A stretch of DNA of 64,000 nt from Annona cherimola (taxonomy: Eukaryota > Streptophyta > Magnoliopsida > Magnoliales > Annonaceae): positions 10,198,264 through 10,262,263 of the forward strand of contig CM059972.1 of NCBI GenBank assembly GCA_030490835.1, given 5' to 3'. Positions 23,929-36,859 of this stretch are shown here, one piece after another (positions within the stretch are counted from its first letter, which is position 1; every line of letters begins with the position of its first letter). Made by a program: the position numbers and the translations under genes. A model generated the notes under the pieces. It was not told the DNA's origin and made no database searches. It worked only from the letters and a program-made list of their open reading frames with translations.

Positions 23929-24801
23929 ATGGATAGCAGTGATGATAAGAGCTTTGTATCCAGGTTGACTGAGAGGATCTGTGATCACTTTAGGAGGTTC
24001 CTATTCCGTGTGCTGGCAGTTGGACCGATTCCCCAACACATTGCTTTTATTATGGATGGGAATCGAAGATTTAATCATAGCCGGAAGTTGAAACCCGGTA
24101 CAGGCCATAGAATGGGGTTTCAGGCACTTATGTCCATTCTCAGGCATTGCTATGATTTAGGCGTGAAGTACGTGACTGTGTATGCATTTAGCATTGACAA
24201 CTTCAATAGAAGACCCGATGAAGTCCAGTATGTTATGAATCTAATGCAGGAGAAGATTGAAGGGTTGCTTAAGGAAGAGAGCCTTTTGAACAAGTATGGG
24301 ATCAAGATTAATTTCTTTGGGAATCTTCGTCTTTTAGATGAACCTGTGAGAAGATCAGCTAAGAGGGCAATGGCAGCCACTGCCTCTAACAGCAGAGCTG
24401 TACTTTCCATCTGTGTTGCCTACACTTGCACTGATGAAATTGTTCATGCAGTTCAAGAATCTTGTTGTGAAAGATGGAAAAGAGTCCAGGAAGTTAAAGT
24501 GGATGGTGCTGACAATGATAATGATGGTGAAATCAAGTGCTTTAGAGGGAATGATGAGGAAGAATGTTTAATCACGGTAGCAGATTTGGAGAGGAAGATG
24601 TACACAGCTGGATGCCCGGATCCTGACGTCTTGGTCAGGACATCTGGTGAGACCCGCTTAAGCAATTTTCTCCTCTGGCAGACTACGTCTAGCCTCTTGC
24701 TTTCGCCAGATGCTCTTTGGCCCGAGATTTCGCTTCGGCACTTGGTGTTGGCGATCTTAGAGTATCAACGTGTCCGGTCTTACCTAGCAAAGAATAAGTA
24801 A
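23929..24801 (+). CDS. cis-Prenyltransferase (dehydrodolichyl diphosphate synthase type)
   Basis: Intronless 290-codon frame from ATG at 23929 to TAA. Such enzymes add isopentenyl diphosphate to farnesyl diphosphate in cis, making dehydrodolichyl diphosphate for dolichol and protein glycosylation at the ER. The conserved regions are in order: HIAFIMDGNRRF (catalytic Asp43), KPGTGHRMGFQAL, YVTVYAFSIDNFNR, and near the C-terminus DPDVLVRTSGETRLSNFLLW, which holds the substrate and magnesium-binding residues. There is no plastid transit peptide; residues 1-32 form a short basic/hydrophobic lead, fitting an ER or cytosolic enzyme. A charged insert rich in Asp/Glu (around residues 190-215) precedes the last conserved block. 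Length fits the plant family, many of which have a single coding exon. I cannot tell whether it works alone or with an NgBR/LEW1-type partner. Confidence 0.95.
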   Translation: MDSSDDKSFVSRLTERICDHFRRFLFRVLAVGPIPQHIAFIMDGNRRFNHSRKLKPGTGHRMGFQALMSILRHCYDLGVKYVTVYAFSIDNFNRRPDEVQYVMNLMQEKIEGLLKEESLLNKYGIKINFFGNLRLLDEPVRRSAKRAMAATASNSRAVLSICVAYTCTDEIVHAVQESCCERWKRVQEVKVDGADNDNDGEIKCFRGNDEEECLITVADLERKMYTAGCPDPDVLVRTSGETRLSNFLLWQTTSSLLLSPDALWPEISLRHLVLAILEYQRVRSYLAKNK

Positions 24802-26074
24802 CTATGAGTTCTTAAATTACTTGTAGAGTTTAGCTCGCTTGCTCTTTGGTCATGTATTCTGAAGAAGGATGCTACAGCTGTTACAAATTAGCTGTTACTA
24901 TGCTTCTTTTGCTCCTGAAGTCATAACGATGCAGAGGGTAAATCCCTAGCAATCAAAGGAAAGCATAGCTTCCGGTACATGTATGATTAAATATATACTT
25001 TCAGATCAGAGATTTTCAATAATTTCTTCTCAGTTACAAGCATTAAAACTTGTCTGCTACATTCATCTATTATTTATAAGTTCCTTGCAGATTGTACTCT
25101 ATTTGCGTTGCAAAAAGGGAGAAACAAATCACGTCTGATTTTTTGCTTTCTAGATTCCAACTTCCAAATGACCATAGCGTTAGCTCTATGCATCTTTAAT
25201 TTTTTTTTTTTTCCTTGAAAGATATGCACTTTAATTTTTAAAGGATCTAAGATTCTTCGAATGGGATCAGATGTGATGAAATTTCCCGTACGCAATGAAA
25301 TGTGTATGGGGTGAAATTTCTCGTTCTCAAGAAGGTTTTTCCATTTTCAATACATTTTTTTTAGATACTTTTAATACACTTCCATTCTCGGTGTACATCA
25401 TTATGTTCGTATCCCATTTTTACATCCATCCAAATTCCAAGGCCAAAATCCTTCCGAACGAGCCCAAAACCTGATCTAATGAACTGATATCTGCACCGAA
25501 GCGGGTGGATGTTTTATCTGTTGAGCTGGGACTAAAAGGAAATAAGTGGACTCAAAAGTAGAACCATCCCATTGGCGACTACACATTACTCCAAATTCTT
25601 TCCCTATTTATAGAATTCTATGGTCGTGTTTCTCGCAGCTGAACATTTTGTCCCGTTCTTGGATGAATTATGCCAATGCCAGTCAATGAAAATTTTTGAT
25701 TCATTGGGTTAAACGAAGGCATTCACTTCGTCAACAATTTGTTCAAATAATCAGCTTGATGACTGTTTCACCAAAGAATGGTCCATCTGTAACTAGAAAT
25801 CCCGAAAAAATTCACAAATCTTTTACAGCCAAAACCAAGCAATAAACAATTGAACAGAGATGCTAATGATACAAAGCTAGTTCTGCTAAAGGAACAAAAA
25901 TAAAATAGGATAACAGGAGAATGATGAGAATCATGACAGCTTCCTCAATCCATTGTAGATGACCGTGAAGAACAACAATAGCAGACGTTCTTCATGGGGC
26001 AAAAGGGGCTTACTATCTTTTTTCAGCTACCTTACGCCACCATGCTTGAGAATCAGAAGTAATTGGACTGGATG
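24802..26074. other. Convergent intergenic region (3' ends of two genes)
   Basis: Non-coding: the 3' UTR of the plus-strand cis-prenyltransferase on the left and of the minus-strand DENN gene on the right. AT-rich, with no element recognised. Confidence 0.6.
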
Positions 26075-29000
26075 TCACCGAGGTGGCATCTCAGAGGATT
26101 TCCCAACATGCAGTGAAGGCCCCCCTGGGAGTTTCATCAGCTCCGTGTTGCCTTGTAGAAGGGTAGCCCTTTGGGGGTTGAAGAGCAGCAGTTGCTGCAT
26201 GTCCTTCGGAAGCACATTGAACACTGTTTGTAAATCCCCCTTCAACTTCTGGCACACTTGTGCGGAGTCAGTGTTACCTCTTCCAGACTGCTGCAACTGA
26301 AAACACAAATAGGCTGTTGAATGAGGAAACTTCTATTCACACAGTTGAATCAAACAGGTGCCATTCAAACAAACAAAAAAGAAATAAAGAGTTAAAGCAT
26401 CCAAATTGCAGAATCCAAAGTAAACAGCAATATCAGCTTTGCAACTGACCATAAAAGATGATATTGTTATTTTAATTCATTGAGAATTAAAATAAAATTA
26501 AAAAATCTCTGAAGATTTTGCACATCCTATCCCATTCCTGAACAGGAATGAAGTATGGAAGGATGCATGAAAAGGTCTTCTGATGTCCAAAGTGAGACAC
26601 TCAGGTCTCACGAAATGGTTTTCACATTAGTAGAATTGATTTCCCCAGATAACACAATTCATTGCAAAAATTAATACAATCAAGACAACAGTTTTGTCTT
26701 CAAAGTAGGATCATAAACAAGCTAAGCCTAGAAGAACGTTTCCTTGTTTGAGGTTGACTAGGGAAAGCCAACTTGAGGCCAGCAAGCTCCAGCAATATAT
26801 AAACTTGCTATTAGCTTGTAACATTAAATTCAAACATCACATAACAAGCCTTCAAACATCACATAACAAGCCCCATGCCAAGCAATCGTAACACTAGAGC
26901 TTGAGATTGCTTGTTTGGCAAACAAGCCCAAAATGGTCTGCGAGCTTAGATTAGCATTAAAGCGTTGCTTTACAAGCATATCCAACATTCCACCTTGTAA
27001 ATTGGATTTGCTAGTCTGGAGTCCTCCATACATTCCCAGACTCAGATTTTAAGATCACGTAGTCTAAGTTTTTAACATCTAGCTCCATTCCTCTCAGTAA
27101 AGTGCTAAGTGATAACCAGCAGACAAAAATAAAATAAGTTTTGGTAATATTCTCAAGTGCCAATAAAATAAGCAAGGTTAGCAATACCAACAGTTATGGA
27201 AATTGCAGAAAGAATACGAAAGAAAAAATAGGAACTTTCCACAAAATCTTTGGGATGCTTCAACGTTAAATTGAACCATCATTATGCAAGCACTCTGAAT
27301 CCAACTCCAAAATCCAGGAAGCAGTTAAGGGTCTGCTTACTATAAAAAATAGAAAACACTAATTTATTTTCAAATTCCTTTGGTATCTGGTTTGAGATTT
27401 AACCTCAAATCGGTCAGATATGTACATCTATTCTGAACAGGAATCTTAAAAAGAGATCAATCGAAGTCAAAGAAATTCAAAAGGACATGCAAAATTGGAA
27501 AAACGAAAGATCATGATATTTTCAGATTTTTCTTTTTTCTTGAAGATATATAAAGTATATGGAGCAGTTGGTCTAAAGCTCTGAAATAAGTAGGGTATTC
27601 ACATTTTAATCCCCAACTTTTACTCATAGGGTGTGTTTGGATATGTGTAAAATTTTTTAAATAAAAACTTTTCAATATCCGTAACTACCCTTTTTTAAAT
27701 TACTTTTTTCATAACTTTCTATATAATTACCTTCCTTTTTAATTATTTCTATAAAACTACCCATACAATTAATCTCTCTATTTTAACTTTATTTTTTTTA
27801 ATTTTCATCATTATCCCTATCATATCATATCATTTTTTCCTATTTCAAAAACTTTTTACTCAAAAATTTTATCGTTTCCCAAACACACCCATAATTTCGC
27901 TTGTACAGATGTTTTAAAAAATTTAGAAAAAAAATACTAACAACTTCTCGATTGGGACAGGACTAGAAACAGAGGTTTGGGGGTTCATTCCCAGATCAAG
28001 TTGCCATTGATAAGCAGATATTGTTGGCACAGGGTTGATTAAAACTAGAAAATAGAAACACAGATATACACTTCATAACCAGAGGAAGTTGCCATAAAGT
28101 GGCTAAAAATAAAAATCTGACATGTCATTCGAATGACATAAAACTCATAAGCATATCATCGCAAACAAAGTGCTAACATTGAGCATCCCAGTCACTTCAG
28201 GAGCATTAAGCAAGAAAATCTTCTCATCCATCATCATCTATAACCAAAAACAAGTCACTGAGTGCTGGCTACATAAATTATCATGCCAGATGCTCAATCA
28301 TGCACTATCTCCACACTTAACTATAAGTTTTCACAAGTTTTTAACATATCTACCGATGTCCTTCAAGCATCATTCCCCTATAATGCCTTTTGTTTCAACA
28401 ATTCAATCGTCTGACAAGTCAAGTGCTGTCCACATCGCATGTGGCCAAACCATCAAAGTGAACATTCCTTCTTTTTACTAGTCTTTGCTTGTACTAATTT
28501 CCATCTTATGCATGCTTTTTTAATACTTCCCCTCTTCATCTTGAGAGTAAGCCCTCTCAATATTCCCATTGTGGTCTATGCATGAGTAAAAAGTTTCATC
28601 AATATTGTTAATAAATCATTAATATCTGTCTTCTTTTGCAGGGGAAGAAGTTACATTTTTTTGTAACTTCTTTTGAAGAAAATATATAACATATCAGCTT
28701 ACTACAACTAATTGTATGTACTATTTTGATTCATATTAAATGTGAATTGTATAAATCGTCATATAAGCCTCTAAAAATCAAATGACAAGCTCATCAGGAA
28801 ACAGATTTCAAACTGTTCTGTTTGGGACTAATATTCCAAAAGCTTATGCTGCAACAAAGAGTGGAGAGCTTTTCAATATTGGCAATGGAAAATGAAATTT
28901 CCACAATAAGCAACAGTGTTTTACAGGCATGAGTAGATTGTCAAATATGTCTCCCATCTAATCTAAATATCAAATTATCCTTGACCTTAATCGCATATTT

Positions 29001-32000
29001 TGTTTTCCATATGAGGATGATCAGCAGCAAAGAGATCATCAAAGATACTTTTTGGTACTTTTGGCGAATACACTTCAAGAATTCAAAAATAGACGGTAAG
29101 ATCTATCTTTTCAAGGTTACATTGATTTGCTGAGCTTTCAAAGAATCATGCAAAAATTCATGGGAAATACCAAAAGATGTCAAAAAATGAACTTACGATA
29201 GGAAGATGCTGAAGAAAGTTAACCACACATGATACTAGGTTGAGAAATGCCCTGATCTGTAGTCTAGCCCATTGTTTCCCCAACAAGATAAATTACAAAA
29301 ACAAAAACAAAAAATTAACTATCCAAAGTTTATATCAAATCACATCAATGACTAAAGTACGTATGACACTGATAGGTTTCTGCAGTCCATAATCTCATCT
29401 CATTTGACCCGACCATGCGAGACCATGATGTTCTATAGGATATCAAAAGATAACATGCGTATTAGAAGTGAGAAACATGCTTCCAATGCAAATTTTTGTA
29501 AATTTAGTAATGAACATGCTTGAGTAAGAAGCCTGCATCTACATTCGAGAGATTAATTCAATAACAAAAAAGAGCATCACTATTTACATGATCGTTGATG
29601 TTAAATCTGAGAACAGCTGACATTTTCCATGGATAAGAAACACAGGACTTTTGTACCCTAAAGTTCCCACACTATATGCGAAAAGATAAAAGGTTTATTA
29701 ACTCAGAAGAAAAGAAACATTCCAAGGCAGTTACAATAACAGCAAAGACCCAAAAATTTCACAAGAAATGGCACCTGTATCTCTCCAAGCAGAAACCGCT
29801 CAATGGCATTGAAAGAATCGACAATCTCCAATTCAGACATTCTCGATATAAGCTGGCGTATTTCGGCCTTCATTCGTGCCTGCCTCCATAATCTTTGTTG
29901 TTCTTGTGCTGCAGCAGCACGCTTCTTTTGGAACCATGGCATAAAATTCTGCCCATTCAGAAAACGCCTGAATGACAAATTAAACAGATTTAAGAAATCT
30001 TGGAACCCAGCCACTGCCTCATACATAGAATTGAAAATGATGACTGAAAACAGAGAGAGAATGTTGACATAGCAGACATGAAAATTCCTCTCAAGATCAC
30101 ATGGGCAGCAAAATGAGAAAGAAATTCACTTGAGCAGCTACAGAAGATATTTGTATGAGCAGCTGCAGTTCCCAGATCAATTGATCATGCAACCGACTGA
30201 AACAATATTATTGTATTTTCAGTGGGCAAACTAAGCATGCCTAATTGCCCACAGGTCTCTCACATGTGATCCCCAAATGTGAAGGTAACAGCTTGGTTCT
30301 CCAGTCATTGGTCTTACTGAATAGCAACTAACCTGATGAGTGGTCCAGAGATGCAGGCACCTGCAAATCTTCCATTAAATTTCCCTTCCAGAAAAAAATC
30401 CTCTTATCTAATTAGCTTTCAATGTGTCTCCCAACAACTATCTCTCATAACAGATGCATTGCTAGTTAGCAACCAAATATAAATTACCTGTATAGGTCCA
30501 GCCAGTTAGCTCTCATCCTTTTCGCCAAAAACTTCCCAGGACCTCTTGCTGCTAAATTGTCAAGGAAGTCATTAACATTAAATGGAGGTAGAGGAGGAGG
30601 GTCAACAAAAGGAGAAGCTCCTTCTGATGGCGTCGCTGCTTTCAAGTATGGGCCAAATGGGGCAAGGAAGTTTGCAGTAAGCTCCAAAAAATGCCGCCGC
30701 AGTATCTCGTTATTGACAACAGACATTGACTCCTCAACTCTTGGAGACATTCCTGCATCAATAAGCCTATTCAAAATGCCAGTGTCCGGCTTCATTATAG
30801 GTGCATAAGTGCTCCAAACAGCCTCCTTGTGCTCTGTCATCAAGCAAAGAGGGCCATCTCTCCTAATTTTCACAGCATTCAGCAAGTTTGTTGGTGAGAA
30901 CTTCTTCAAAGATAGTTGCTGAACATTCGGGCGTTCTGCCCTAACAATTCTTCCAGCAGATGATGACCTTGAAGAGAAGGGAAGCCTACTTGAATTGGAA
31001 GCTGGGTTACCCACAGAAACAACATGTGGCACGCTTCGAAGAGCTTTCAAGAAGAACAGATTTGTCACACCTAGAACCATAGGTGGGAACTGATCTCCTT
31101 CACGAAGCGAATTGAGGCGGGCAAAGTCCGGATCATGGATAGTAAAGTAAGGCCTAAAATCTATACTACAAGGAAGTGGCGCCACCAAACTCACCAGGCT
31201 GGCAACTGCTTCACAGCACTGCGGAGGCGTGGGCGCAATTATCAGAAGAGGCTCCCCAATGAGCAACAGCTCCCACAGCATCCACAGCTGCAGAAGAATT
31301 CCACGGTATATCCCAAAAATGTCAGCATCATGGAACAGGCCTTGAGGGATCGACTGATTCGTGGGAGCAAACGGAGCAACCATGGGGACAAACTCATCAG
31401 ACAAGCTCTTATCTTCCGACGACACCAAGCTGTACGCCGGTGGAAGATAGACCTTCATAACAGCATTTCCAATAGGAAGTTCCATCAGCGTTCCCAGCGC
31501 CGGCACCGGCCACATCGACACATACGATGCTACGTGCTCGAACACCTTCTTCCCGACGTCGAAAAACAACGGCCCCAAGATCTGCAGCAGAGGTTTGAAG
31601 ACAGCAGAGTAAGGGCTGTAAGACAAGATGACGACCGACTTTTGCTCGCCGCCGCGCTTGAGCCGCTCGTCCTGCCGCTGCCGATTGAAGACGTACCCAT
31701 AGACGTACCGCCTGGCATCCCCAGAAACGGAAGAAATCTGGTGCTTTCTCGGGGAGCGATCGGCGCGGGGCGAATCAGGAGCCACATTAGGGGAGTGAGA
31801 AAGCCGGCGACTTGCGAAGCGGAAGAAGAACATGGAGTCGTGGATGCTGGAGCGGCGGTGGTGCTGGTTCTGGGAGACGGAATCGGGGAAGGAATTGAAG
31901 GCGACCTCGAGCTCTTCGTCTTGGGTGAGGACGCCGGGGGGATAGCATTCTTCGATGACTTGACCCTGCTCGAGATCGAACCTAATGGCACAGAAGGCTA

Positions 32001-32076
32001 TGATCCATCTCCTCAGACAACTCAAGTCCGGCTTCGAATTGGCGGTGTCGAGCTTCAAGGAGGAGGTTCGATTCAT
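26075..32076 (-). CDS. DENND6/FAM116-type DENN-domain protein
   Basis: Four exons on the minus strand: 32076-30488, 29967-29775, 29256-29197 and 26296-26075. All are GT-AG and phase-consistent, giving 687 aa. The N-terminal region (RRWIIAFCAIRFDLEQGQV, EECYPPG, FNSFPDS, FFFRF) is the upstream DENN segment of the FAM116/DENND6 family. The central block (ILQLWMLWELLLIGEPLLII, APTPPQCCEAV, PYFTIHDPDF) is the core DENN domain. The tail contains MSELEIVDSFNAIERFLLGE and LPKDMQQLLLFNPQRATLLQ. In animals DENND6 is a guanine-nucleotide exchange factor for a Rab GTPase in endosomal traffic; the plant role is less defined. The third exon is only 60 bp, and intron 3 is 2.9 kb and carries a family A MITE. 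A 373-codon frame on the opposite strand of exon 1 is a shadow. Confidence 0.93.
27629..27890. mobile_element. MITE family A, inverted, ATA target duplication, in DENN intron 3
   Basis: Starts GGGTGTGTTTGG and ends CCAAACACACCC, flanked by ATA on both sides (27626-27628 and 27891-27893). The internal sequence is the complement of the 756 and 16746 copies. Confidence 0.85.
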
Positions 32077-32865
32077 TTCACATCAGTTCTTAGCTCTTCT
32101 TCGGCTTTGCAGCAGAATCAAATGTGGGAAGATTGGAATTTGAGTTGGGAAGTAAAGAAAGGGATTGTGTCATGTTGGAGAACAAGCATTTTAAGAGCAG
32201 TTGCGGATTTCAGAATCCTTCGCGCATGTATCTGTCTATGCACGTCTGATGCTTGATGACTGGCGTTGCTAAGCAAAAGCCTGCGACAGCAGCTGCTGCC
32301 CAGCATCATCGTCATCATCGTCGCTGCGCTTCATTTATCCGTCTCTACAATTGCTTGCCCCGATGCCATTTTCTGCTACAGACTGTGTGAGGAAAAGGGG
32401 AATGATACAAGAAAGGAATACTTTAAAGGAAATTTCACAAAGGCTCTCGCGTTTTGTAAATAATTTTTTTTTTTGATGAAAGCGTTTTGTAAATAATTGT
32501 TGTTTAAAGTCGCTATCTTTTCTGAAATTCTGAAACAGTAGCTGAATTCTATTTGTAGGGCCTCCCTTAGATGCTTGATAGAGTGGACTCGATTGAAATG
32601 AGCAAGGATTTTCAAGTCTTCATTTTATTAAATACTTTCTATGATAATTTTATTTTTATTAGTATTTATATTCTTTACTGAGGCTTGTTTCTATGAAACT
32701 CATTTTAAAAAAACTATGTTTATTTTGGCTCGCCATGACCATTGATATATGAATATATCCATTTTGGCCCACCTTGACGATGGATGTGAAGTCTTTAATG
32801 GGTTAAATTCTCTCATTTGTCTAATATTATTATACGTAGAGCATAGATATGATTTTGGTAGTCTG

Positions 32866-33600
32866 CGCTAAATAATAACTTATTTCGCCAATGTTGAAAA
32901 ACTTATTTAAAATTTTTTTCTTAGCGAACTTATTAATCTAGATGTATTATATAAAATGTAAAGAGTACCGATATTGTACACTCAGGTATGCTTAGCTTCG
33001 ATGCACTTAGGTGCTTTAACCTATTTTTTATTACTTTTTTGAAAATATTTTTACAACTGTTAATTTAAGTTTATTTAACATGTATATTACGTTTTTATCA
33101 TTTTCAAAGATTCGCAAATTTTTTTAATTTTCGAAAATTCATGGAATTTTAGTAAATTTAAAATATACAACTGTTAAATTATTAAAAATGTCACTAATTT
33201 TTAAAAATAAAAATATCTATAAATCTCAAGAAATAGTAAAAATTAATACACATATTAAATACACTTAGATTAACAGTTATATAAAAAATTTTCAAAAAAT
33301 AAAAAAGAGTTAAATGCACCCATGTGTATTTAACCATTGCCTTTATATAAATTAAAATTTACCATTTTTAGAGACGTATGCATATTTTTGAATTTTTAAA
33401 CACATGGTTATTTTAATAATTTTCAACTATTAAAAATGACTAAAATATACCAATATTTAAAAATAAAATATAATATCTCGAAACATGATAAAACTTAATT
33501 TGTACTTAAATATATCTAAATTAACAAATTTATAAAAAATCAAAAAATTAAAAATGAATTTTTTAGCATGCGCTAAGTAAATCGTTATTTAGCCAAGTGA
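32866..33600. mobile_element. Foldback elements, one nested in another
   Basis: The outer ends GCGCTAAATAATAACTTAT (about 32866) and the complement-like GCGCTAAGTAAATCGTTATT (about 33569) face each other. Inside lies a family B hairpin (about 32985-33340) with the TTTAAGTTTATTTAACATG core and its inverse. Confidence 0.5.
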
Positions 33601-33744
33601 ACAAAATATGCTTCTATTATACGTGTACTTTGTCTATGAAGTATGTGAAATGGGTGTAATAATATATTTGAATGTAGAATACTAATTTTAGAGTTCTATT
33701 TTAACAATAAATTCTAAAAGATACTTCTTATTAATCATCACTAA

Positions 33745-34034
33745 GGGTGTGTTGGGGAAGTTATAAAACTTGTGATGAAAATTTTTTTATGTAAAAGTTG
33801 TCAAATTAGTAGAAATGATGTGATATTGTAGGGGTAGTGATGAAGAATAAAGAGAATAAATTTAAAATAAATAGGTTAGTTGTATTGGTAGTTGTGTAGA
33901 AATGATTGAAAAGTAGGGTTGTTGTATAGAAAGATGTGTAAAAAATAATTTTAAAAAGAGTAGTTATGGAGAGTGACAAATTTTAGATTGAAAAGTTTTA
34001 ACTTGACAACTTTTGCAAATTGCCAAACACACCC
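33745..34034. mobile_element. MITE family A
   Basis: Starts GGGTGTGTTGGGG and ends GCCAAACACACCC. The body is the same as the other forward copies (AAAGAGAATAAATTTAAAAT, AAATAGGTTAGTTGTATTGG). Confidence 0.8.
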
Positions 34035-34379
34035 TTTATTTAAAAGTGATAAGTTTAGAATTTCATATGAATAAATAATAATAACAAATCATGTAAGTAA
34101 ACATAATACATAATCAAATTACATATTTTTTTAAAATAGTAATATAAAGAATATTTTTAGAAAAAATTTAACATAAAAAATAAGATAAAATAAGAAAATT
34201 AATGAATGTAAAAGCAAATGATAGAAATAAAAAATAAATATAAATGAAAATAATATACTTTATTTATAATAAAATTATAATATGCCAAACATATATTCAA
34301 ATATAGATATAATAACATAAAATATGAAGAATATAAAGAAATATTGTTTAAATAGTATGTATATAATATATTTTATAAT

Positions 34380-34545
34380 AAATATAAAATGAGAAATCAG
34401 GTTCGGGTTCACTTGAACCCTAACATATTTACAAATTGGGTTCCTCATGTTCCGATTACGAAAAAGCAAGTTTCAACACCGTTCAAAATCGGGGTTCGGC
34501 GGGCTGGGTTCGCGTTCAACCCGGCCCAAGTTGCACCCCTACAAA
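34380..34545. mobile_element. One end of a hAT-like element (decayed)
   Basis: Contains GGTTCGGGTTC words and ends TTCAACCCGGCCC, AAGTTGCACCCCTA. This pattern matches the subterminal and terminal sequences of the complete element at 37665-38915. No matching left end was found. Confidence 0.45.
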
Positions 34546-35214
34546 CAAAATAGATCGTGTCGCAAACGTGGCGTGGAGAAGCACGAGAGCACTAGTTTAC
34601 AAGCTCATTAATTTATTAATTAATAATTATATTTTTTAGGTATTAATAATAATAATTTTAAGCTTTTATTTTTATATTTCAATCATTTTTCTTTCCTCTT
34701 ATAATTCAACTACCCTATTTATTACTATTACTTTGTATCAATAACAAAATCCCTAAAATATTTCATTACCACTTCCCACTCCATTCCATCATTCCCACAA
34801 AAAACAGCATGTCCAACATCGCCGAAGATTTCTATGCTTGTCTTTTATTTATTGTCATCTATGAACAATTTAAATTATATTTTAAAATGTTAATTTTATA
34901 TCTTTTATCGTTTGTTATCATCATAGCGGTCTTCCTATATCTTTTCACGACTTATTTATCGATTTTTATTATTATCTATATTCCTATTCAGTTATTAAGT
35001 GAGTAAAAATAAAATCTATATGATTAACCAATTTCAAATAAATAAATAACAATAAGTAATATTTACATGATTAATTCACAATGAAAATGGTAGTTGAAAT
35101 TTTTTATTTCTTTGATCTTTAGCCCGTTAAAAAAAAACTTTAATTGCTTGCTCTCCTCGGGTCGGTCATAAGTTTGCACCTTAGTTGCATGCGCGCGAGA
35201 GCATGCAGTGCTTC

Positions 35215-35425
35215 ATGCTCTTGGGCGCATATACCTATTTTTTTATTAAAATGCCACTGATTTTTAAAAATAAAAAATAAATATCTAAAATACTTCAAAA
35301 ATGGTAAAAATTTATATACGGATTAAATACACTTAGGCTAACAAGTTTATGAAAAAAATTTCAAAAAAAATTAAAAAAAATAAGTGTATGTGCTGCATGC
35401 TCCCGGGAGCATAAGATTAGAATCC
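35215..35425. mobile_element. MITE family B-like hairpin
   Basis: GCTTCATGCTCTTGGGCGCA on the left is answered by TGCATGCTCCCGGGAGCAT on the right. Between them is the shared TGGTAAAAATTTATATACGG / TTAAATACACTTAGGCTAAC right-arm core; the left-arm core is mostly missing. Confidence 0.45.
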
Positions 35426-35727
35426 CATAAGTTTGTGTTCGTTAATCCATCCAAGTTTTTGTTTGTTGATCCATCTAAGGGGATGATGTTGTTTATGATC
35501 AAAAAATAATAATATTAAAAATAAGGGGATGATGCTGTTGACTGCACCTATAAAGATGTGTATGAAAAATAATAAAAATTTTAGAAGAAATATTTTTGGT
35601 ATAAAGTTTTCGAAATAGAAGGAAATAATTGGATAAGATGTTAGTAGTATTTGAAAATACAGTAGTCTTATGAAAAATTGTGAAAAACAATTAGAAAGTA
35701 AAAGAGTTGTATAGAAACACATAAAAA

Positions 35728-35943
35728 GGGATATGTTTGTTTACAATAAAGGTTTTTCAAACTAAAAATTTTCACTTTTTTCATATCTATACAATTACAG
35801 TGTTTTCGATCATTTATATGCAACTACTTTTATAACTAACTTATGTCTTTGAACATTATTCTCTTTACTTATCATCATTATCTATATCATATTATATTAT
35901 TTTATATGAATTCAAAAAAAAATTTCATTTCATAGACACACCC
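35728..35943. mobile_element. MITE family A, inverted, shortened
   Basis: Starts GGGATATGTTTGTTTAC and ends TCATAGACACACCC. The body is the complement of forward copies, with an internal loss relative to the 270-290 bp members. Confidence 0.6.
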
Positions 35944-36296
35944 AATCATTATTACCCATATTATATTATACCATTTTCTACCAATTTAACAACTTTTCAT
36001 CTAAAAATTTTATCACTTCGTAGACGCACCTAAAAGTGATTGAAAAGTATGATAATTATGGAGAAAAAAGTTTAATTTGAAAAAACAAACATGTATTAAA
36101 AATTTTCAATCTCCACAACTGTTATATTTTCAATAATTTTTTCACATCTCTCTATATAACTACCTTATTTTTCAATATTTTTACACAACTACTAATACAA
36201 ATAACATATTTATTTTAACTTTATTCATTTTATTCATTATCATTATTCTTACCATATCATATCGTTTTTTCATATTTTAAAAATTTTTACACTAAA

Positions 36297-36690
36297 AAGG
36301 TGTTTAAGAAATAATAAAACTTTTAGATGAAAAAATTTTAAATTAAGAGAAAATGGCGTGATATGATAGAGATAATAATGTGTAGTCAAAAAAATAAAGT
36401 TAAAATAGACAACTTAGTTGCGTAAACATCTGTATAAAAAAAATTAGAAGGTAATAATGTGTAGTCAAAAGAATAAAGTTAAAATAGACAACTTAGTTGC
36501 GTAGACAGCTATATAAAAAAATTGAAAGGTAATAATGTGTAGTTAAAATAGACAACTTAGTTGCGTAGATAGCTGTATAAAAAAATATTGAAAGGTAGAA
36601 TAATTGTACAGAAAAGATTAAAAAATAGTTTTTTTAAGTTTTAAATTGAAAAGTTTCTAAAACTTTTATCACTTTCAAAAGCACTCTAAA
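36297..36690. mobile_element. MITE family A copy with internal triplication
   Basis: Starts AGGTGTTTAAGAAATAAT; the body contains three successive units beginning AATAATGTGTAGT (about 36376, 36452 and 36532), each including AAAATAGACAACTTAGTTGC. The normal family A right portion follows. Confidence 0.65.
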
Positions 36691-36859
36691 ATGGAAAATA
36701 TCATAGTATATTTAATAATAGAAAATTATATAGGGAACGGAGAAAGTAACATTGAAATTTGAAAAGTAAGAATAGGTTCTTATGTAATTAAAAATAAAAA
36801 AGTTTTGAGACTATGAAATTTCATCTATTTATCTTTTTAACAATCCCTCGTTGACATTG

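Noticed and set aside
28170..28481. 103-codon plus-strand ORF in DENN intron 3
   Set aside because: No domain, no splice context and AT-rich intronic composition.
28640..28680. Perfect hairpin GAAGTTACA / TGTAACTTC as a miRNA precursor
   Set aside because: The stem is only about 11 bp with a T-rich loop in an intron, too short for a plant miRNA.
31135..32256. 373-codon plus-strand ORF
   Set aside because: It lies antisense to the conserved exon 1 of the DENND6-type gene. Its composition is that of a reverse-strand shadow and no domain is visible.
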